From Todiramphus chloris collaris (taxonomy: Eukaryota; Chordata; Aves; Coraciiformes; Alcedinidae), in contig JANVCC010000018.1 of the NCBI GenBank assembly GCA_025345505.1, forward strand, positions 57,495,341 through 57,559,340: a stretch of 64,000 nucleotides of DNA, read 5' to 3'. The notes under the pieces are model-generated. The model made no database searches and was not told the DNA's origin. It worked only from the letters and a program-made list of their open reading frames with translations. The translations under genes were made by a program, and so were the position numbers. Of the stretch, positions 13,801 to 26,137 are shown in pieces. Every line of letters begins with the position of its first letter. Position 1 is the first letter of the stretch.

Positions 13801-14331
13801 AGGCTACTCCAAGCATTTCTATTCCTATTCCTCCCCCTTCCAGTGAGGAGTGTTTAGTAACGGCAAACACAACATATTGAGCAATAGTCATTTTGTCCAG
13901 CTATCCTCAGCTTAAGTTTAGTCCATCCCGTGCACAAAAACAAAGTCAAACATCACAGTCTTGACATAAATAAATGGTTAATAAGGACAATACAAACTAA
14001 AAGGAAAAAAAAAAAAACAAAAAACAAGTGTGATCCAGCTCTGTGCTGCGAACAGGTCTTTGGATGTGAAAAAAATTCAAGGTATTTGTGGAACAGTAAC
14101 TTCAGAGGATGTCAGAATATCTGGGAAACTCAGGTGCCACTCATCTTGTGCCTGAACAGTAAGCAGAACGATCCCTTCCTAACAGTCATGACTTCTTTTC
14201 CTCCTTCCTCTTTATCTTTTACTACCTTACTGTAAGTTGTGGAACACCTCAATTCTTAAATCCATGATTCACTTCAGAGAAAAAGTCTTTCATGGTAAGT
14301 GCAGCAATTTATTATGCACGCGTCCAGGTCT

Positions 14332-14333
<2 letters not shown>

Positions 14334-14364
<31 letters not shown>
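14334..14364. repeat. (CA)n microsatellite
   Basis: About 15 uninterrupted CA units, likely length-polymorphic. In the PTPRK transcript it reads as (TG)n/(UG)n, which can bind TDP-43-type or CELF-type proteins, but no function is indicated here. Confidence 0.97.
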
Positions 14365-14367
<3 letters not shown>

Positions 14368-15420
14368 GGGTGGGCATGTGCACAAAGATTGTCATGTTTT
14401 TTCCCTTACTGTCTTATTGCCACTATCTTTGACAAAACAAAAAATATGAAGACACTGTAAGAGACCTTGCAGAAAGATTTCCATGTTTGTTCCAAGAACT
14501 TCACGTATATTAAGGTCTACAGGAGAAAAGAAAGTATACTGTTCTCACCACAATTACCTTTCTGAATATCAGGGAACATTATCAGGCAGTATTTAAAATG
14601 CAAGTACAATTTATTCATAATGGAACATTTAAAAAACATCTTAATTCAACCCACAAAACACTTTCTATCTTGTATCCAAATGCAACTTTTAATGAGCATC
14701 AAAAGGTAAAACTGAGGTAACCAGTTAATGCCAAAAGTTATTAATCAGTTCTAAGGCTTTAAATCACACTTGCACAAACTGCAAAACCCAGAGACTTACC
14801 AGCATCTCTCACTATGCTACAAATACCACCCTGCCACTATTAGGACTTAAAGAAATACAACAAGAGATAAGCTGGATGTATGTTGAAACGCTATTTTTGA
14901 TCCTTAGGAAAGAAAATAACTAAAAATACACTTATGAGGTACCAAAACCAGACAACTGGTGATGTAGAATAGTACTTAACTGTAATGGAAATATGTAAGA
15001 AATACAAAAGCAGATGCTTTGCATTTATCAAATATTTTCATTTAAAAGCAGGAAAACCCAGAAATATCATTAAAGGGAATGCTTCAAACAGATACAGGGT
15101 GCTTATTTCCACTCTGCTTTTCTTCAGCAGACCATTGTGCCTCTGCACAACTAAGATACTACAGCATCTCATGCTTTTACAAATTTGCAGAGCTCTAGTG
15201 CAAACCGTTACATTAACTCGCATGCAAAAAGCAGCTCATTAATTCTGAAGATACTGTTTGAGGTCCTTCTTCCAGTGCACCCTCAAACGTATGGTCTTAA
15301 ACATCCATTCATCAAAAACTGTATATATTTACTATGCTGTCTCAGTTGCTCAGTTTTTATTTAGTTTCAAAGCCTTCTTCTACTCAGTGAACATAGGAGG
15401 AGCTAATCAAAGGATACACC

Positions 15421-15553
15421 AGGAAAAAAAAAAACAAAAAAAACAAAAAAAACACCCACCAGGTTGGTGGTTTATATTTTATTTTTAGAGATTGTTCAGG
15501 TTTGTGGTTGGGTTTTTGTTGTTTGATTTTGGGTTTTGTTTGTTTTTTGTTAT
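15421..15553. repeat. A-rich tract, small palindrome, then T/G-rich tract
   Basis: A run of A with C spacers (15424-15455) is followed by a small palindrome, CCACCAGGTTGGTGG (about 15457-15471), and then a T/G-rich tract (about 15493-15553). The two sides are roughly complementary, so a loose imperfect hairpin is possible. Confidence 0.6.
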
Positions 15554-16419
15554 TTTATTATTTTCCAGCAGAGCTTTTACTGAGAAAAGCAGATGATTGG
15601 ATAAAAGCCATCACTGCAGCAACAGTTCTTAAAAATAACGTAATGTGCAATAAAGCTCACAGCAATTAGCTGAAATTAAGTTTCTTAGTGTACATGTCAT
15701 GAGGAAAATGAAATTAAAGAAGAAATGGCATCTTATGCCTATAGAGATTTTCATGCTCCCTCTAAAAACTAACCAATTAAAAGTGTATTCCAATACTTAC
15801 ATGTGAGTAAGACTATTACTCATATGCCAGGTAAGAGTAGCTAGACAAGCACATACTACATTTTGTACAACACATAAAAGTTGAGAATAAAACCATTTTA
15901 ATAGCCCTGTTTATAACAGGGGCTACTACCGCAGATCAATACAAATAATTTTACATCTAAACTATGTAAAATTAATGACTACAGTAATAATGGAAAGATT
16001 AACAATGTTCTTTTAAAATTTAAACAAGATCTAACACACTCAAAAATTAATATTTCTTACACTGAGTTTGCATAGCCCTTAATTTCTGGTCTCTTTTGCC
16101 TTACCTGCCTTTTTGACCAGTAGGACCAAAGTGAAAAAAACAAACAAACAAAAAGAACCAGCCCACCTAGGACATTAATTAATAATTTCGGCAATCAAAT
16201 AACACCAGGTCACTTGAAAATTCATTATCACTGAGAAGCCAAAAGGTAGTATCGCTTTTCATAGGTTAGTGGCCAAACCAGCTGTAGTAAGTCAGATATT
16301 CCATAAGAAAAAGAAAACAAAAACAAACCAAGCACTATATTTGAGATGATGCCTTCTTATGTAAGTTTACTCAGTTCAAATCAAGTCAAAGTATACATAA
16401 AGAGAAATGTATAGTCCTA

Positions 16420-17545
16420 AAATCATTCAGGTTAGAAAGTATCTTTAAGATCATTGAGTTCAGCCAAGACCAATCATTAACCCAGCACTGTCAGGTCACC
16501 ATTAAACCACATCCCTAAGCACCACACCTACACATAACTCCAGAGTGGTGATTCTACCTGGGTAGCATGTTATAATGCTTAACAACCCTTCCTGTGAATA
16601 AATTTATCCTAATATCCAATCTAAATCTTCCCTGGACAAAGCTAAGACCATTTCCTCTTGTCCTATCACTTGTTACCTGAGAGAAGAGACCAACACCCAC
16701 CCCTCTTCAGATAGTTGTAGAGAGCAAGAAGGCCTCCCCTCAGCCTCCTCTTCAACCCCAGTTCCCTCAGTTGCTCCTCATAAGACTTGTGCTCTAGACT
16801 CTTCATCAGCTTTGCCACTCTTCTTTGGACACGCTTCAGCACCTCTATGTCTTTCTGGCAGTATGACTCCTAAAACTAAATACAGTATTCAAGGTGTAGC
16901 CTCCCATTGCCAAGTATAGAGAAACAAGCACTTCCCTGGTCCTGCTGGCCACACTGTTTCTGATACAAACCAGGATGCTGTTGGCCACGTTGGCCACCTG
17001 GGCACACTGCTGGCTCATGTTCAGCTAGCTGTCGACCAACACCCACAGGTCCTTTTCTACCCGGCAGCTTTTCAGTCACTCATCCCCAAGCCTACAGTGC
17101 TGCCTGGGGCTGTTGTTACCTAGCTGCAGGACACAGCCCTTGGCCTGGCTGAACCTCATACAATTGGATTCAACTCACACACCCAGTCTGTCCAGGTCTC
17201 TATGTAGAGCCTTTCTACCCTCAAGCAGGTCAACACTACTGCTCAGCTTGGTGTCCTCAACTGAGGGTGCCAGCTGGTGTCAATTCAGGGTGCCCTTGAT
17301 CCCCTCATCCAGATTACTGATAAAGATATTAAACAGAACTGGCCCCTATACTGAGCCCTGGGAAGCACCACTTATGACTGGCTGACAACTGAATTTAACT
17401 CCATCCACCACAACTCTTTGAGCCTGGCCATGCTGACAGTTCTTTATCCAGCAAAGAGTACCCTCGTCCAAGCCATAAGCAGCCACTTTCACCAGGAGAA
17501 TGCTATCAGACATAGTGTCAGAGGCTTTAATAAATACCTTTTAAA
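16420..17545 (-). mobile_element. CR1 LINE, longer 3' portion, left arm of head-to-head pair
   Basis: A minus-strand copy. The left end has the 3' box (AATCATTCAGGTTAGAAAG, near 16420-16440). Read from 17545 leftward it encodes broken RT-domain text (SDTMSDSILLVKVAA, GTLCWIKNCQHGQAQRVVVD, QPVISGASQGSV), then the thumb and post-RT region ([21 protein letters not shown]). Several stops and a frameshift are present, so it is not active. It abuts a plus-strand copy at 17556, giving an inverted repeat. Confidence 0.93.
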
Positions 17546-17555
17546 AGAAAAGATT

Positions 17556-18462
17556 ACTTCCCAATGATCTTGATGAGGAGATAGAATGCACCCTCAGTAA
17601 GTTTGCAGACAACACCAAGTTGAGTGGGAGTGTCAATCTGCTTGAGGATAGGGAAGTTCTACAGAGGGACTTGGACAGGCTGGGGTCCACTGTATGACCT
17701 TCAGCAAGGCCAAGTGCTGGGTCCTGCACTTGGGCCACAACAACCCCAGGCAATGCTACAGGCTTGGGGAGGAGTGGCTGGAAAGCTGCTCAGCAGAAAG
17801 GGACCTAGGGATGTTCATTGACAAGAGGCTGAACATGAGCCAGCAGTGTGCCCAGGAGGACAAGAAAGCCAACAGCATCCTGGCTTGTATTAGAAATAGT
17901 GTGTCCAGCAGGACCAGGGAGGAGATTGTCCCACTGTTCTTGGCATTGCTGAGGCCACACCTCAAGTACTGTGTTTAGTTTTGGGCACCTCAATACAAGA
18001 AAGGCATCAAGGTGCTGGAGCAGGTCCAGAAAGGAACAACTAAGGTGGTAAGGGGCCTGGAGAACAAGTCATATGAGTAGCAGCTGAGGGAACTGGGGTT
18101 ATTTAGTCTGAAGGAGGCTGAGAGGAGACATTATCACCCTCTACAACTACCTGAAAGGAGGTTGTAGAGAGGTAGGCACTGGCCTGATTTTACAAGTAAC
18201 TAGTGATATAACTAGGAATGGCCTCCAGATGCACCAGGGGAGGTTTAAACTGGACATTAGGGAAAATATTTTCACTGAAAGCGTTGTCAGGCATTGGAAC
18301 AGGCTTCCCAGGGAGGTGGTTGAGTCACCATCTCTGGATATGCTTAGAAGTCATACAGATGTGGTGCTTGGGGATATGGCTTAGTGATGGACTTGGTAGA
18401 GTAGGGTTAATGGCTGGACTCATTGATCCTTAAGGTCTTTTTCAATCTTGAGGATTCTAGAA
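17556..18462 (+). mobile_element. CR1 LINE, right arm of head-to-head pair
   Basis: A plus-strand copy starting in the RT/thumb region ([20 protein letters not shown]-like text with frameshifts). It continues with [40 protein letters not shown] and [20 protein letters not shown], and ends near 18462 with a degraded 3' box (TTGAGGATTCTAG). The open frame 17694-17978 stops at a TAG within the tail. It shares most of its length with the minus-strand copy to its left. Confidence 0.93.
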
Positions 18463-20724
18463 AAATAAAAAAATAGGGAGAAGTTCCCCAGGCTAAGGCT
18501 TGAAAATGTAGCCTGGTACACTGCTGACAATGGATGGGGCAGGACTTGCTAAAGGAGAAGGTTTGCTGCTTTGTCCACAGATGTGGAGAAGGTATGTTAT
18601 GTGTACTTGGAAATTATTTAACACAGTTATTAAAGAAAGCTATTACCTCACGTATATTTATATTAATTGTTAGGAATGCACTTAAGTCTTGTTATGACAA
18701 ATGAGCAGTTCTTAAGAAAAGATTTCAGTCTTTGTTTCAAAAATCACCGTTACACTACAGGGAGGAAATACACTTAGCCTAGATCTTGCCAACATTTTGC
18801 CAACTTGAGACTAATGTACTGTACTCAGCTGTGACACTAACTTAACACTGATTTTTAAAACTCTCTTATATACAGGTTAAAAAAAAATTAAACAGGGATA
18901 AATAGGAAGTGGTCAGATGGTGTTACTATAGCAGCAGAGAATACACAAAGTGCCAGATTTCTCCTATTTAAAACGAAAACCAAAATGGGAGCATTATTGG
19001 GTTAGGGACTAGTGTCAGCAAAATTGTATAGTCTGAAAAGATGTACAGAACTTCATAATTATCACCACAACATTTTTTTTTTAAAAAAAGCTAGAAAACA
19101 TGAAAAATGCAAAGCAATGACATTGATATGAAGTCTTGAAAAGTAGTGCCCAAGTTAAAAAAAAAAATTCTTTAAAGAAATTCACACTTGATGCACCAAA
19201 TCACCTATGTTAACAGAAGTATATAATTATTCTTGAAAATGAAGGGTATTTTTAACATAAAAGAATTCACATGCTTGTATCTCAGAGAGCAATTATTTTT
19301 TCTGGTAATGTTTACCTGTAAGTGCTATAGTTTTTACAGTGCTATAAATATACATATGCATATTAATGATCACATTATCAGTTAAGTGACTAAGTATGTT
19401 CAGTTGTTGGTTGTGCTCTTGCATTTAAATCTCCCAATCATATTCTTTAAAATATAGTTCATAATCTGTTTGGGAGTAACACCTAACCAGAATTATTCCT
19501 TCTTACCTAAGAAGGTCCAATATGTATGCTTCAGAATATACTGCAAGCAAGCAAACTACTGTTTATTTAGCTGACATCATTTTGTTTGCTTCAGTCTTTA
19601 CTTGGCAATATCAGGCTGCTTACATTTCTGTAATACTTCTTTTGATTCACTGTCATTTACATTAAATATTTTCCCTTTGTAAATAAGCTGCTTGCTGCTC
19701 TAACAACATGCCTGCTATGAGTCAATAAAATATAAATCTATTTTATACAAATCAAAGAACCATCACATGGCAATGACTGTGAAGAGCACTGACTAGCATT
19801 TCCATTTTTGGCCCACCCATGAAGATCACTCGCAGCTTACACTCTGCGATCTCATATGGTGCTCAATTCAAACATATTTGTTTTAAACGACCACTTTTTA
19901 GGAATCAGCTAGTGCTTCGCATCTCTTTTTCAATTTTTACATTCCATACATAAACAAGTTTATTTGCTTTCATTATTTTCCTCATGCCTGTCTATTTTCC
20001 AATCCTTCATCCAAAAAAGGAACTCATTCATTCCTTCTTTCTTGAAGGCTCCAAGTCCTTCCCCTGCAAGTAAGAACAGCTGTTTTGTCCAGTTGTTGAG
20101 AGTTGGGTCTTGGTTTTACAGGACAAGATGCGCTTGTGAAACATGTACCCTAGTGATGTACTACATGGTCAGGATGGTGCGCAAAGTCTAGACTAGGAAA
20201 TAATAAAGTTGAGTATACACATGTTGGCATGAATGTAACATGTCTTGAACTGAATCATTTTGATGCCAATGCAGTCTCATGAAGAAATGAATGGGATTAT
20301 TTCTGTATGTAAACATTGCATAACAATTTCCTCCATCTCTCCCAAACTTACAACCCTATATAAGCATCCTCTTTCCAGTTCACCTACAATACAGCAGCCA
20401 AAAATGTTCTGTAGCAAATAATTGGCCTTGGGTGACTACAGTAGCAGTGCATGAGATTCCATGCATGAAACGCTGGGACAATATAAGGAGTTATCATTCC
20501 ATTTACAAACTTTGTCCATGAAAGAGCAGAAGAGTGACAACATTCCCTTCTAAAAGCTTCCAAATTGAAATCATAGTCGGTTTTGAATATCTAAGACCTT
20601 ATTTAATTAAGAATGCTGTACAAGAATGCAGTACCTCCAGGATGACCATTTCATACACCACTCCCTCCTCCCATAAAAAAAACCAAACAAACTCTGGTAG
20701 ACAGAGGTGCTGTAGGTAGACTTG
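18463..20724. other. unique AT-rich intron sequence
   Basis: No gene and no recognised repeat. The stretch at about 19200-19500 is rich in ATGCAT/ATTA-type motifs and has few homopolymers. It might be constrained, but nothing more can be said. Confidence 0.5.
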
Positions 20725-21035
20725 CTTCTATAGATTCATAAAATAACTTCAGTTTGGCAAGGGATCTCTGGAGATCATCTAGTCCAACTACCTGCTCACA
20801 ACGAGCCAACTTTAAAATTAATGCCACAAGCAACCTAATTATGCAATCAAGTTTTGAGAGATACTCCATCACCACTCCAGGCTACTTGCTCCAGTATTTA
20901 CCCTCATTTTCCCTACATCCAGTCAAAAACTAGTAACTGCTGCCTCTTATCTTTTCACCATGCACCTCTCAGAAGAATACAGTTCCATCTTCTGTTTAAC
21001 ATCCTTCAGGCCATAGATTCAAGGTCAACACAAGG
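20725..21035 (-). mobile_element. CR1 LINE fragment, diverged
   Basis: The plus strand reads a decayed reverse complement of the CR1 3' region: a GGGATCTCTGGAGATCATCT box with TCCAACTACC, then TACTTGCTCCAGTATTTACC. The segment around 20930-21000 matches the usual TCATCC...CCATCTTC part. It is more diverged than the other minus-strand copies. Confidence 0.75.
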
Positions 21036-21491
21036 AACTTGAAATTCTTATATTTATTTGGCTTGCAGCTTACTTTTCCATGAAAGTATGCTATATATCT
21101 ATATGCTTATCCACATACACAGTCACAGAAAGAGGAAAGAGCCAGAATCCACTTCTACCCACAGCAAAAAAAAAGGAAGCCTGTCATTTGGATAGTTTTG
21201 ATTTTCAGGAGGAAAGATATCAGGCTCTATTAATTTTTTTAATAACGTGCCCTTTTAAGCAGCAGTTCAGTGATTTCCATCTTCTAGTTAATGAGTTGTT
21301 TATTTCCTTAAGACAGAAAATGCTGTCAACAACATGACAGTAAGAAAAGTTTATGGTATCTATAAATTTTTTTCCTTCTTGTTATGATTATTTATGGGAC
21401 ACTAAATGATGGGAACCTCCATTTTATTGCTTGCCCTTTCAGGGTTAACGATGTGGTTAAAACAGAAGACCAAAAGCTATAGTCCCCAAGA

Positions 21492-21590
21492 GTCACAGAA
21501 TGTTAGGGGCTGGAAGGGACCTCTGACGATCATTGAGTCCAAACCCCCTGCCAGAGCAGGATAAAACTAGAGCAGATCAAGAAGACATGT
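21492..21590 (-). mobile_element. CR1 3' end fragment
   Basis: The plus strand reads GAGTCACAGAATGTTAGGGG, then CTGGAAGGGACCTCTGACGA and a TCCAA..CCCCCTGCCAGAGCAG box, the reverse complement of the CR1 3' end. It is truncated after about 100 bp. Its 3' region resembles the minus-strand copy at 10224-10785 (same CCCCTGxCAGAGCAGGAT text), suggesting one subfamily. Confidence 0.85.
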
Positions 21591-22399
21591 TTTTCGATGT
21601 ACAAAAGAAAAAATTTAGGAAGAGAGAGGATGACACTTAGTAACATAGATAGCATTGGATATCTGAAGAACCCTTTGAATTAGAACTTAATCTGTAGTAT
21701 TCGAAAGTTGAATAGGAGAGTAGACAACTTTGCCTTTCCTTTACATGGCTTAAAATCAAAAAAGTACACTAAACTACTCTCACTTGTACCACTTGAATAC
21801 CTATGGCATTGGTCTCTCTTGCCTCTGTAAGACATTGTAAGTTTATAAAGGATGGTTTATTATTACACATTTTCCAAAGCAGAAGCTGCAGAATTCCTGT
21901 ATTTTGACCCAAAACAACGTTTTCATTGTCAAAATGTGAATTCCAAAATGAAACAGAATTCTAAGTGTGCTTGTTACACTTCAGTCAACATTATATCAAT
22001 TCATAAACCTATGAATCAATCAACTGTTCTTAAAGTTATCAAATATAAAACCAGGCAAAACAGTGACTTGAATGAAATTGTTCTATATTGTATAATATCA
22101 TACAAAAAATACTTCTAAGAGAGTTTACCTAATGTACCATAAACAGTAAAAGAATACCCTTTTCTCCAATTGTGAAATATACATTTCATGAAACCACATA
22201 TTCACCGTATTTCCTGATCTTTTAAGGACCTTTTCCTATCCTGAAAGTTTAGGGAATTGTTTGTCTTTGTTCGGTTGCAGTTTTATTTAATTACAGACCA
22301 CGGTTTACATAGCTATGTGGCAAGCACCATTTCAGGGTAGTCAAAAACTGATGCAATTGGAACTCTTCACATAATGCATTCTGCTTCACAGTTTACATA
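21591..22399. other. unique AT-rich intron sequence
   Basis: No gene or repeat recognised. The 88-codon frame at 21852-22118 has no known domain. Confidence 0.5.
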
Positions 22400-22960
22400 T
22401 TAGTCCTCTCTTAGCAATTCCTAATGTTCTGTTTTTCTTTATGATTACCTATTTGTGCAATGAGATCTCACAAAACTATCTATAGTGACTCCAATATCTC
22501 TTTCCTCCTGGTAACAGTCCCTTTATAATCATCCATGATCATCATGGGATACAAATTACTAGCCGGAATTCCCCCTCTAACTCATAATTTCTTCTGTAAT
22601 ATTTTTATTATTGAATTTATCTGGCTCTCTCTTGTCCTGGAAGATGTCTTCATAGACAATTTTATTTTTAACTATCCAAAATAATTATGAATGATCTGAA
22701 AATGATTAGCACTTACTTAACTGTCCATTTTCTAATTCATTTGTGAAGATGCTGAACTGCATAGATTCCAGAAAAGATCTTTTCAAATCTCCAGTATCAG
22801 CTTTTCTCTCACCTTCGCAATCGTGACCACAAATTTTACTCCTACGCCCATTTTCTTTTATTACAGGCCACTGACCTGTAAATTGTCTTTTTGATGTATT
22901 TCACAAGCGAATCTAAGCCTTGGAAAAGAAACTCCAGTCAAGACTTTTCATATCAAAACT
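22400..22960 (-). mobile_element. ancient CR1/L3-like LINE fossil
   Basis: The plus strand follows, in order, landmarks of the old amniote CR1/L3-type LINE in reverse complement. These are AATTCCTAATGTTCTG (22419), a GACTCCAATATCTCTTTCC box (22487), TTGAATTTATCTGGC (22612), ACTATCCAAAATAATTATGA (22672), ATTTGTGAAGATGCTGAACT (22739) and a CACTGACCTG box (22869). The copy is heavily diverged and no coding frame survives. The order and spacing of the boxes, rather than any one match, carry the call. Confidence 0.7.
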
Positions 22961-23112
22961 CAAAAAATATCAACTGAATCATCCTTACACATTTCCTTAC
23001 ACAATTCTTTTCTAGGAATGTAAAGATTTGTGAAGAACAACTTATTTCCATTAAGTGGATTAAGACTTCAGTATACCCCATTTTTGTACACTTAATTCAT
23101 GTCTTAGCTATT

Positions 23113-23450
23113 TGTACTGGCTTTGTAAGGATGGAGTTAATTTTCTTCATAGTAGCTGATATGGTGCTGTATTTTGGATTTGTAACCAAAACAGTGTTGA
23201 TGACATAGGGATGTTTTAGCTATCACTAAGCAGCACTTGCACAGCATCAATGTTTTCTCTGTTTCTCATGCTGCCTCACCAGCTAGTAGGCTGGAGGGGG
23301 GCAACAGGTTTGGAGAGCCCACAACTAGGACAACTGACCTGAATTGACCAGAGGAATATCCCAAGCCATATGACATCATGGTTAGAACAAAAGCTGGGGG
23401 AAACAAGGAAATGGGAGGAAAAAAAAATGGCAGCACTCTGTAAAAGATGC
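23113..23450 (+). mobile_element. avian ERV LTR fragment (U3 side)
   Basis: The segment starts with TG (TGTACTGGCTTTGTAAGG) and follows the order of a common avian ERV-L-type LTR: GAGTTAATTTTCTTCATAG, a GTGCTGTATTTTGGATTT box, GATGTTTTAGCTATC, CATGCTGCC, GGACAACTGACC and CATATGACATCATGG. The R-U5 part is not recognisable after about 23450. No viral gene remains. Family assignment is from memory of bird LTR consensus text and should be treated as approximate. Confidence 0.75.
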
Positions 23451-24329
23451 CCTCTTCCTTGTAATAGTCACCTTCACTCTAGTCGTAAATCACAACAGCT
23501 TTTGGTTTTAGTGGTGTTGGGATATTCTTGGTCCTCTTAAATTTCTTCTTCTTGACTCTTCTTACACAGGAGGGCTGTTCCATGATTCCTGCAATTGTTT
23601 TAGTCTTTCAGCTGCTCTTTTCAACATATTTTTTTGTTTTGCCATAGAAACATCTCGCTTCTGTGAGACTGCTCTTATGGAATGCAACAAGATCACTCCT
23701 ATGGAATAGCTATGGAAAGAATCATAATTTGAATTTTCCTTTGCCAGAAATAGGTTTTCCTTTAGTAGGTTTCCTACCGACCTACCTCAAAGAAAAATCA
23801 CTTGTAAAAGTGAAACCTTATTTTTCACGCTGCATCTCATTATTTACACCTCCAACCAGTATTACTGACTTAGTATATCTCATTAACAGCAACCATCCTG
23901 GACAGGTCAGGAGAACAGTACTAGGATAATCTTTTACTTTTCAGGGGGGTTCCCTCTCTAAATAAATAAATAAATCACAATTTTCATGTTTTTACAGGGC
24001 TGTACTTAATTTTTTAAGAGCCTAATGCTCACCCTGTGAACAAGTGGGCGCACAATCCCTGCATCCACTTAATACTCCTTCAGTGAGTTATTTGCTTAGA
24101 AACAAAAGCAAAAGATTGTTCCAATATCTCCATAAGACAGAATACTAATGGAATATTTCTTGGTCACTTTTTTTCCCCCTCTTTTGCATATCCTACCCTT
24201 TATTAAAACTTTACTAAAGGAAATAAAAAGTGGAAATGAACCTACAGATTCAGCAGAATAGAAGATTCTGAGCTTGTCAGAACTCAGGAAAGAAAAAAAG
24301 CCAGTCTCATGTAAAGCCACACTAATTAA

Positions 24330-24428
24330 AAAAATCCCCAATTAAGTGTACTTTGCCTTCATTTTAACAAAAAAAAAAATATTTAAAAAGTCCCCAATTA
24401 AGTGTACGTTATCTTCATTTTAACAAAA
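24330..24428. repeat. two-copy tandem duplication, period 56 bp
   Basis: TCCCCAATTAAGTGTAC occurs at 24335 and again at 24391. In both copies it is followed by a short variable part and CTTCATTTTAACAAAA. The copies differ at only a few bases, indicating a recent local duplication, possibly by slippage between the flanking A runs. Confidence 0.95.
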
Positions 24429-26091
24429 CCCTTAGCAACCAAACATTGTAGGACTTGGTTGCTATAACAAAGATTATTATAATTAATATGGTTGGAAGCA
24501 AAATAAAAACTGCTGTGCACTGGAGAAGGTATCGTAACAGACCACAATGATAAAAGGTCACTAGATACTGTAGCTAATAATAATTAACTTCTCTGCAAGC
24601 TCCCAAGAGAAGCTGGATTTCATTTGGTTGCATTCTCTAACATTGCTTGAATCACAAGCAAGCTTAAACCAAACTCTGGATTTGACATCTCATCTACCAC
24701 AAGCAAGACAAAACAGCTGCCTACTGCAAAACTCTGGGTTTCAATTCTTCAGGTATTCTTCAAAGAATGGGAATGCAATTTCCTCATATCTAACAAATTG
24801 GTTTCATCAGTGGGAGTTGTCTCTCTTTACACACTAATACAAAAAGCATACTTAAAGCTGTCTTTTGAAAACTTACAGGAGCAGCTGTTAATTACAGCTT
24901 ATTCCATATCAACTTTCTCATCTTTACTAGCTAGTAAGCACTACTTCGAAAGGCTTTTAAAGGTCTTTAAAAATAATTTAAATAACTAAATAGGTTTTTT
25001 TTTAAATAAAAATCTTTAAATAATAGTGGTTACTATTACAGTAGTTACTAGAAGGAAATGATAATTCAAGTGACAAAGTAGAAAGTGAAAACTGTGCTTA
25101 GAAACATAAAGCAAAAATTATTTTTCCAGACCAATGCACACAGTTTGGTATCAATCTGACCCATCAGATTTAAATGACTTTCTTCTAAAGTAACCAAACT
25201 GTACTGTGAAGCCCATTTAAACAGTAAACAAGGTTTTGAAAGTGAGCACTCTTAAGATAAAAAGTGACTAACACTGATAGATTAAAGGTTTCTGTGTGAC
25301 ACAGCGCACTTAACAAGTGTCATTTTTTAAATAAGTAATCTCAAATTGTTCCCTTTTTAATACCCATGAAATCACATTTAGTCTTCTTTCAGGACCCCAG
25401 GAACAGATCTCCATTTGTACGAAAAACACTGTAAAGAACTACTAAAAATATAGATGCTATTCACAGGGTTATTTTCAGATACTTCATATACTTGGTGTCT
25501 TTATTGCAACAATTTGTACTTTCCAGCTTTTGATCATGTTAAGAAACACTCAGGATTCAGAGAGAGGTAGAAGTATGTGTTTTAAATAGGCTAATAAATT
25601 ATAACACAAACTTCAAAAACAAAATTGAAATAAAACCCTAAACTAATTTCCTGAAATTTGAATAGCTTTGACAACATTTTAACAAGCAATTGACACTATT
25701 AGCACTTTCTCATCAGCAAGGACAGGTTTCCCTTGTACTCTCACTGTTCCTACCTACACAGTTGTACTTTCTGCCAGCATCAAAGCTCATTAGACCCTTC
25801 CAAAGAAACTCTATTCTACTGACTTTTATTGCAGGGTTAGGTTACTCTGCCAGGCTAATGAGTTAAATAAGCTAGTTGGTCCAACGAAGTCTCAAAGCAT
25901 ACAGTGTGAGCAGTGGCCTTGCACAGCTACAAACTGAGCAGACACAGTCATGGGGCTCCAGGGCTGGCAAAAGTGCCTTCTCCTTTTCTCCAGCCCTGCT
26001 TTTCATCAATGAACATGCAATACAGGTCTACATATGAAGGAAACAACTGGGTTAAATAAATTAGAAGTGTAACAAGTTGACCTTTTCAGAT

Positions 26092-26137
26092 CAATAAAAA
26101 AAATAAAAAAAATAAAAAATTAAAAAAAGAAAGAAAT
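26092..26137. repeat. (A)nT low-complexity tract
   Basis: Repeated AATAAAAAA units; a simple repeat with no other signal. Confidence 0.9.

Larger units (their letters stand above)
10838..16419. other. unique AT-rich intron with microsatellites
   Basis: No gene is supported. The 125-codon frame at 12731-13108 and the pyrimidine-rich frames at 10987-11560 have no recognisable domain. A C-rich CACCC/CCACGCC cluster lies at about 12588-12612, a CA repeat at 14334-14364, and an A-rich then T/G-rich pair at 15421-15553. Confidence 0.55.
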
